Source: Macrostomum hystrix (Eukaryota > Platyhelminthes > Macrostomidae). From it: DNA of 64,000 nt. Location of the stretch: NCBI GenBank assembly GCA_950097015.1, contig CATNEN010000024.1:5019501-5083500 (forward strand). Direction: 5' to 3'. Every line of letters begins with the position of its first letter. Positions within the stretch are counted from its first letter, which is position 1. Positions 58,601-64,000 of this stretch are shown here, in pieces. Below the pieces are notes generated by a model. That model saw nothing but the letters and a program-made list of their open reading frames with translations, was not told the DNA's origin and ran no database searches. A program made the translations under genes and the position numbers.

Positions 58601-60559
58601 CAGGTCGACGGTGAACTTCGGAAGGGTGTAGCGCTCGACAGAGAAGCTCTTGGACTCGCGCTGGCCGCGGCTGCCGCTCACCTCGATGCGCCAGGAGCCG
58701 AGGAGGGGCGGGTCGGCCAGCTCGAACTGGCCCCGCATCACCGCCTGGGAGGCGTTGAGCAGCTCCGACGGCACCTCGTGGAGGAACCGGTCCACCAGGT
58801 TTCCCTGGGCATCCTGCGGGCATCGAAGAGTCGAGGACGCGTCAGGAACCGTCAAGGACCATCAGGAATGCGGCTTCAACAGTCTCGGGAAAGCTGGTCA
58901 GATGACCAGGTGACCAGACTCAATGAGGTCCAATGGAACACACAGCTGGTCACTCACCTTGATCAGCACGGTGAGGTTGGTCACCCCAGTCCAATGGAAC
59001 ACACAGCTGGTCACTCACCTTGATCAGCACGGTGAGGTTGGTCACCCCAGTCCAATGGAACACACAGCTGGTCACTCACCTTGATCAGCACGGTGAGGTT
59101 GGTCACCCCAGTCCAATGGAACACACAGCTGGTCACTCACCTTGATCAGCACGGTGAGGTTGGTCACCCCAGTCCAATGGAACACACAGCTGGTCACTCA
59201 CCTTGATCAGCACGGTGAGGTTGGTTGCCACGGGCCGCAGCGAGTCGTTGAGGCAGAGCACGCGGAACTTGACAGTCTGGCCTGGCTGGTACAGGGCCTT
59301 GTCCGTCTGCACGAAGGTCAGGAGCCGGGGCTTCTGAACTCGGACGAACGCGGTGCTGCGGTAGACTGTCCCGCCCGAGGCTGTGAGCTCCACACTGAGA
59401 TTGTAGCTACCAGGCTTATTGGTTTCCACCTGTTCAATGCAAATTTTTATTAAAAGAAAAGCTTACTTGGAGAAACAGGCGGGGAACACAGAATCTGAGG
59501 AATATTTCCTTGCATTTACTTTTTCCACGTGGTTTTTTTAAACATAAAAACGCACGCGCACGTAAAACTCTAATTTAGATGCGTGAACTCACGTCAGCTT
59601 TCAGTGTTGGCGAAAGAGTCAGAAAGTCTGGAATTGAAACATTGAAAACGACTGCGTGAGCTTAAAGATATGAACAAAATGCAATAAAATGCACACCTTC
59701 TTTGACTAGACATTGACTAATTCGACACAAATTTTAATGAGATTTGGGCAGTGTGATGAGACACAAACGTGATGAGACACACAACCGTGTTGAGTCACAC
59801 ACAGCGTGATGAGACACACACAGCGTGATGAGACACAGCGTGATGAGACACACAGCGTGATGAGACACACACAGCGTGATGAGACACACACAGCGTGATG
59901 AGACACAGCGTGATGAGACACACAATCATGATGAGACACACAGACTTGATGTGACACACAAACGTGATGCGAGACAGAAACGTGATGAGGCACACAGCGT
60001 GATGTCAACACCAAGAGCCATTCACCAACTCCGCCACCGCTGCCGCTTGTCCAGGAGTCCTCGGCGCCAAAAGTTCGATCGTCATTTGCCATGTTCAGGG
60101 GTGACAAACTGGCTCTAGCGGAGCTGATCGTCTCGCCAGTGAGAAGGGCGCAGCTGACGGTGACGGGAGAGCCCAGACGGCCGGTCTGTGGCACCAGGAT
60201 CATGTACCGCCTGTCCAGGACAATTTATAGTTCATATCGAATTTTTTGCACTCTTATTTATGCTTTGTTATTTATATCGCCTTTCTTCGAATTTTCCATG
60301 GTAAATTTAAATTTAACCTTTTTATTTAAACTTACAGTTTTGAATTTTAAACAAAAAATCAGCACTTAATTGCATTGCACATTCAAATAAATAAACAAAA
60401 AAATATATGAATATAAATATTTATCAAATTATAAATTAATTAATAAGCCACTTACAGGTTGCCAAGACGCTGATGAGTCCGGCTCACTGGTTCTGGAGCA
60501 GCATCGACCCATCTACAGCAAATGAGTGACAGCAATGCTATAAGTTGCAGAAACAGCAT
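49670..60559 (-). CDS. TEP-B: secreted thioester-containing protein, inverted paralogue of TEP-A, 18 exons
   Basis: Exons: 60559-60456, 60210-60026, 59627-59593, 59429-59202, 58813-58282, 58151-58039, 57676-57473, 57202-57089, 56972-56928, 56617-56429, 54048-53791, 53706-53664, 53356-53158, 53090-52674, 52566-51513, 51410-50727, 50658-50556 and 49758-49670. The model closes at 1531 residues with the same phases as TEP-A. It has a different signal peptide ([15 protein letters not shown]), [18 protein letters not shown], its own bait region ([17 protein letters not shown], then a Pro/Gln-rich run), GCGEQN with its Cys at about residue 993, and the same Cys-rich end. Every exon is intact, so both copies look functional. 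The exon 7 donor (GTTCTT) is poor and lies 28 bp from a SINE; exon 4 ends in a tandemly repeated splice donor. Confidence 0.9.
49790..50540. repeat. 19-bp minisatellite in TEP-B intron 17
   Basis: The inverse complement of the TEP-A intron 17 array, with about half the number of units (roughly 39). Variants with ACACAGCAGG and AAAGAAGG occur in different order. Confidence 0.94.
50475..53222 (-). repeat. right arm of the near-identical core of the inverted duplication
   Basis: Mirror image of 43413-46160. The identity stops abruptly at 53222 inside exon 13; beyond it the two bait regions share no alignable sequence until exon 12. Confidence 0.92.
54120..56420. repeat. 27-bp minisatellite in TEP-B intron 10 (greatly expanded)
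   Basis: About 85 units with the core GCAGTGGATGCAGTGAGCAC (variants GCAGCGGATG and CAGCAGTGAATG). Blocks of many units recur, for example around 55580-55740 and 55950-56110. Open frames of up to 870 codons on both strands reflect the 27-bp period. The TEP-A counterpart has about eight units. Confidence 0.95.
56670..56890. repeat. 18-bp minisatellite in TEP-B intron 9
   Basis: Inverse complement of the array at 41480-41665; units of ACTGGAGTGACAGGCATG, with a CTGCAG variant in two units not seen in TEP-A. Confidence 0.93.
57277..57445 (+). mobile_element. SINE fragment in TEP-B intron 7
   Basis: TGTGTGGCACC, CCCCAGTCCACGGACTGAAC and GGCTGTACCACTGGCTGCAC place it in the common SINE family, lacking the tRNA-like head. 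It ends about 28 bp from the exon 7 splice donor. TEP-A intron 7 does not have it. Confidence 0.75.
57695..57965. repeat. degenerate repeat in TEP-B intron 6
   Basis: Irregular units of about 16 bp based on GGATGGTAGGATTGCA. It is unrelated to the two arrays in TEP-A intron 6. Confidence 0.85.
58929..59233 (-). repeat. five tandem 61-bp units containing exon 4's end and splice donor
   Basis: Units start at 58929, 58990, 59051, 59112 and 59173. On the coding strand each holds the last ~24 bases of exon 4 (ACCAACCTCACCGTGCTGATC plus AAG), the donor GTGAGTGACC and the beginning of intron 4. TEP-A has one unit plus a decayed partial copy (37498-37550). Five equal GTGAGT donors therefore lie at 61-bp steps (exon ends at 59202, 59141, 59080, 59019 and 58958). 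Confidence 0.93.
59750..60005. repeat. 19-bp-type repeat in TEP-B intron 2
   Basis: Units built on GCGTGATGAGACACACACA with many indels. It occupies the position of the unrelated 17-bp array of TEP-A. Confidence 0.85.
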
Positions 60560-61409
60560 TAGGCTGCGCTAGCTTTGAAATCGTGCTTTACTTTAAGATC
60601 GAAGGTTTCAACTTGGACAAGTAGAAAGCCTAGCAGATTTTGTAAATGTTTTTATAGTCATTGTACCATATATTCCACATTAATAAATGCAACGTGCCAT
60701 TCATTCCTGTCCCATCAACTCACTAGTCTGAGTGTATTACGATTTACTGTACTGAATCATGCAGCCGCGCATTTCGTTGCCGTTGCTATATCTGAACGAT
60801 ACTATGGTAAAAATGCCAAGACGCGTAATCGAACGGACAAAAAGTTATGCGCTGAAAACATACACTTAGTTAATTTGTTTTTACCTTGATTTTTAATTGG
60901 CTTTGATTGCGCCATAAAGCACGGTGCTCAAGCTATTATATAAGCATAAGACACGAAACAAACTAGAAACTGTTTGCCTTTCAAGAATTCTCAAATTGCG
61001 TGATTGATTGCACAAAAATGTGGCTCCAAAAAAAATTTATTCAAATATATATATATATATATATGTTTACATCGAAACTACATACGGGAGCTATTAAATT
61101 GAAGTCATAAATGCCCTGTGCTGATTGCATGTGATCAATTTTTTTGTGTTTTTCCACAAATCAGCCCGATAAGAGCTGCCCCAGCGTCTGTCGCGGCAAA
61201 GCAAAGCAACTAAAATTAAGAACGGGAGCTAATAGACAGGCACGATTTGTACAACACAGCTTTTAGTGTGATTACCCACGTCGAGCTTTTGTTTCGTGTG
61301 TAAATTAAACATACAAGCATTAAATAATTTCTCCATCCATCAATTTTTACTGTTATTCTAGACCAGCGTGTGGTTTGACACCAGCGTAGTGGTGAACCAA
61401 GGAACTACG
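60560..61409. other. 5' flank of TEP-B
   Basis: Noncoding. Includes an (AT)n tract at about 61045-61066 and the possible TATA box listed separately. Confidence 0.5.
60937..60946 (-). promoter_or_regulatory. possible TATA box of TEP-B
   Basis: On the minus strand TTATATAATAG lies about 380 bp upstream of the TEP-B start codon. The distance is long for a direct leader; a 5' UTR intron would be needed. Confidence 0.25.
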
Positions 61410-61411
61410 TA

Positions 61412-63183
61412 GGGTGTCCCAGAAATAGCGGGAAAAATCGATGTACAGGCAAACTGGTGAAACATAGTTTATTGAAACTCACGTCACTGATAAATAAACA
61501 TTCAGCAGTTCTAACGCTTTTTAAATTAAGTAAATATGTCAATTCATTAAAAAGTTATGGCTAAAATTAGAACAAGGGGTAAGGGGTAGAGTTACACCAA
61601 GTCAAGGCCCAACCTAAGTTTGTCCTTAGACAAAATTTTTGCGACAGAAGAAAATGAGCAGAAGCATCAGTGAACAGAAGCAGAAAAAGGCAACAGACGA
61701 GCAGAGAAGCGTGAGCACCAGAATCAAAATATGCAGAAGCTGACGCAAGAAATACCCGTGGCACCAACGACAGCAAGCACGATCGACATCGCGAATATCG
61801 ACATTTTGTGCGCCTCGACAAGACGCCGCTGTTAAGTTTGGATTTTTTTCATTTTCCCTTGTTCAATCGTTCAATGTTTAACGTTTCGTCCAAAGAAGGT
61901 CAGCGACAGTTCGTGTACTCCCAATGGAAATTGGGCAAGCGAGGCAGTGAAATTGTAAGCCAGCTGACTGAAATCTACGGAGTGAGTGCCATCTCGAAGA
62001 GTGCTGTCTATCGCTGGCTTGAAGAGTTCAGTCATGGGCGAACAGACGTTGCCGATGACACAGCCAACCGTGGCCGTCCGATCTCTCCATCAACAAAGGC
62101 ACTGATTCAAATGGTGAAGGAAATCGTACAGGCAAATCCCCGTTTGACTGCAAGAGAGTTGGCGGATCGACTGGGAAGTCCAAAAACTTCAATTCATCGG
62201 ATCTTGTCTGTGGATCTTGGTATGGTGAAACTGACGGCGAGATGGGTGCCCCGTTTGTTGACAGAAGAAATGAAAACTGTAAGAATGAAGTCCTGCAGGG
62301 AGAATCTTGAGCTGGTGCGTGATGCTGGTGGATGGGAGAGTTTCCGACCGTATCTGGTGACCGGCGATGAAACCTGGATACCGCACTTTGACCCTGAGAC
62401 CAAGCAGGAAAGCAAGGTGTGGGCGTTGAAGGGTTCAGATCCACCTGTGAAGGCGAAGCGAGACCAGCACTGCAAGTAGATCATGCTGACCCTTTTCTTC
62501 GATCAAGAAGGTCCCCTGACCATCGACTTCCTTGAGCCTAACAGCACGGTTAACTCGGACCGGTACACGGAGACGCTGACTAAGCTGAAATCGGACATCC
62601 GCAACAAGCGCAGGACTGCGATGAAGCCTCACCTCCTGTTGCACGACAACGCTCGACCTCACACGGCCAAGAAAACGCTTGATCGTATCAACGAACTCAA
62701 TTTTGATCTGCTTGCGCACCCGCCCTACTCACCAGACTTGGCTCCTTGCGACTACGCAATTTTCCCTCAGTTAAAGAAGCACCTGCGGGGGCGCATCTTT
62801 GACCATCGCGACAACTTGGAAGGTGAAGTCAGGCGGGTTCTGCTGCACGAAATTCCGCGTCGAGCTTATGCAGATGCCATCAATGCGCTTTTCACGCGAT
62901 GGACTAAGTGCTGCGAGCTAAGGGGGGACTTCGTCGAAAAGTCGTCAGTCGACGGCGATGGCGATGCTGCGTGACCGATTCCGCTGGCCTTGACTTGGTG
63001 TAACTCTACCCCCTACCCCTTGTTCTAATTTTAGCCATAACTTTTTAATGAATTGACATATTTACTTAATTTAAAAAGCGTTAGAACTGCTGAATGTTTA
63101 TTTATCAGTGACGTAAGTTTCAATAAACTATGTTTCACCAGTTTGCCTGTGCATCGATTTTTCCCGCTATTTCTGGGACACCC
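61412..63183 (+). mobile_element. mariner element with 198-bp terminal inverted repeats
   Basis: The terminal inverted repeats 61412-61609 and 62986-63183 are nearly identical over 198 bp and begin GGGTGTCCCAGAAATAGCGGG minus its last base. The left flank is TA, the canonical mariner target. The right flank reads CT, so one side of the target duplication has changed. The total of 1772 bp is longer than classic 1.3-kb mariners because of the long repeats. Confidence 0.93.
61874..62974 (+). pseudogene. mariner transposase with one in-frame stop
   Basis: The frame runs from ATG 61874 (61808 is also possible) to 62974 and is broken only by a TAG at 62477-62479, between HCK and IMLTLFF. The N-terminal half has the paired helix-turn-helix DNA-binding region (ISKSAVYRWLEEFSHGR, LADRLGSPKTSIHRIL) and the first catalytic Asp in VTGDETWIPHF. 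The second half has HDNARPH and HPPYSPDLAPCDY, with 34 residues between the two Asp, the DD34D spacing of true mariners. Everything else is intact, so the copy is young. Family length is about 345 residues, as here. Confidence 0.92.
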
Positions 63184-64000
63184 CTCGACTTTATTTACTC
63201 GTAATAAAGTAATATACGTTACTATTTAATTCATTGTGGCTAAACTCATTCAAAAACTTTAAATAAAATAAAATATAGGCCCTGCATTGGATTTAGTGAA
63301 CATACTCGGTGGACATGGACCACGAAATCGAGCGCTGAGCTATTCTGTGACTGCGAATTGCTAGCTATAAGTAATATAAGTAAGTAAGTAAGAATAGCTA
63401 TAAGTAAGAAAAAAACTGGCAATTTAATTGTATGCAAACTAAATCGCATATCAAAAACTTCGTCTTCTAACTATATACCGCCTAATATGGGTCAACCTAA
63501 AGAGTGTATTCTGTTGTCTCTACAACAGGAAGGCTGATGTTTGCTACACAGTTGAGTTATTCACTTCTAAAATCCGTATTTAAGTCAGTAAAATAAAGTA
63601 TACAATTTATTCATACTAAAACATACACAAGACATTGATATATAACTTCAGTGCTTATTTAGCAGTTATTTATTTTTAAAATCAAACAGATATGGTGAAC
63701 AATTATTATGAGTTCGTTCTTTTTATTTACGTTATCAAGATGCATTTTATTGGAATTTTGACACATTTCGTGAACTAGAATAAGTAAAAGGTCACATGCT
63801 TGACGTTTTGTTTTGACTATCGAGCAATAATCCTAGAAAAACACTGTTTAAGTGACTCTACTTTTTAATGTGAATTTTTTAGTTTATTCTTTACGTTGTT
63901 TTCAAATAGCACTGTGTCCAAAACTTAGACAAGAGCAGTATTAAAATAAGTAGTAAGTCACTTTAACAGTAGGACTACTAAGCCATTTTGCCGCCCGTTT
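63184..64000. other. AT-rich flank, no feature seen
   Basis: About 800 bp with no recognisable exon or element; contains a short TAAG repeat at about 63372-63410. Confidence 0.5.

Overview
The window is animal nuclear DNA: spliced GC-rich genes with GT-AG introns lie in AT-rich flanks full of tandem repeats and transposable elements. Nothing prokaryotic is visible. The genes (MED17, cyclin B, beta-TrCP/Slimb, a GT31 galactosyltransferase and two thioester-containing proteins) fit an invertebrate metazoan. Abundant tRNA-derived SINEs, minisatellites in most introns, and mariner, Merlin and IS630-like elements would suit a lophotrochozoan such as a free-living flatworm. The species cannot be settled from sequence alone. 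All exon models below come from reading splice sites and phases by eye; every multi-exon model closes in frame.

Left third (1-30 kb), minus strand. A putative two-exon acidic protein (2252-6579) has an intronless cyclin B gene (4111-5460) inside its intron. Next come a SINE-related 25-bp minisatellite (6.8-7.9 kb) and the five-exon Mediator subunit MED17 (8562-14168), whose first intron is filled by a 41-bp minisatellite. A degraded Merlin transposon with a LINE tail inserted in it (14.9-17.2 kb) is followed by a 690-bp non-autonomous element with a perfect 9-bp target duplication (18.1-18.8 kb). A complete four-exon beta-TrCP/Slimb gene (22596-27456) closes this part.

Middle (30-34 kb): a single-exon beta-1,3-galactosyltransferase-like gene, then a compound IS630-like element carrying a SINE.

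Right half (34.6-60.6 kb): two complete 18-exon genes for secreted thioester proteins (TEP/CD109/alpha-2-macroglobulin family), here TEP-A (+) and TEP-B (-). They form a convergent inverted duplication around a 1.9-kb spacer that holds a broken WSC-like gene. The copies are a mosaic. Long stretches, introns included, are almost identical (about 2.7 kb around the thioester domain with about two visible differences). Other blocks are strongly diverged: the N-terminus, the MG3/4 region, and above all the protease bait region, with boundaries inside exons. This looks like repeated gene conversion that homogenises the thioester core while the bait region stays different, and it is the most interesting object in the window. 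The last 2.5 kb holds a mariner with 198-bp terminal inverted repeats and one stop codon in its transposase.

MED17, cyclin B and Slimb are housekeeping genes of transcription, mitosis and ubiquitin-mediated turnover. The TEP pair is probably an innate-immunity locus. I see no functional link between the two groups.
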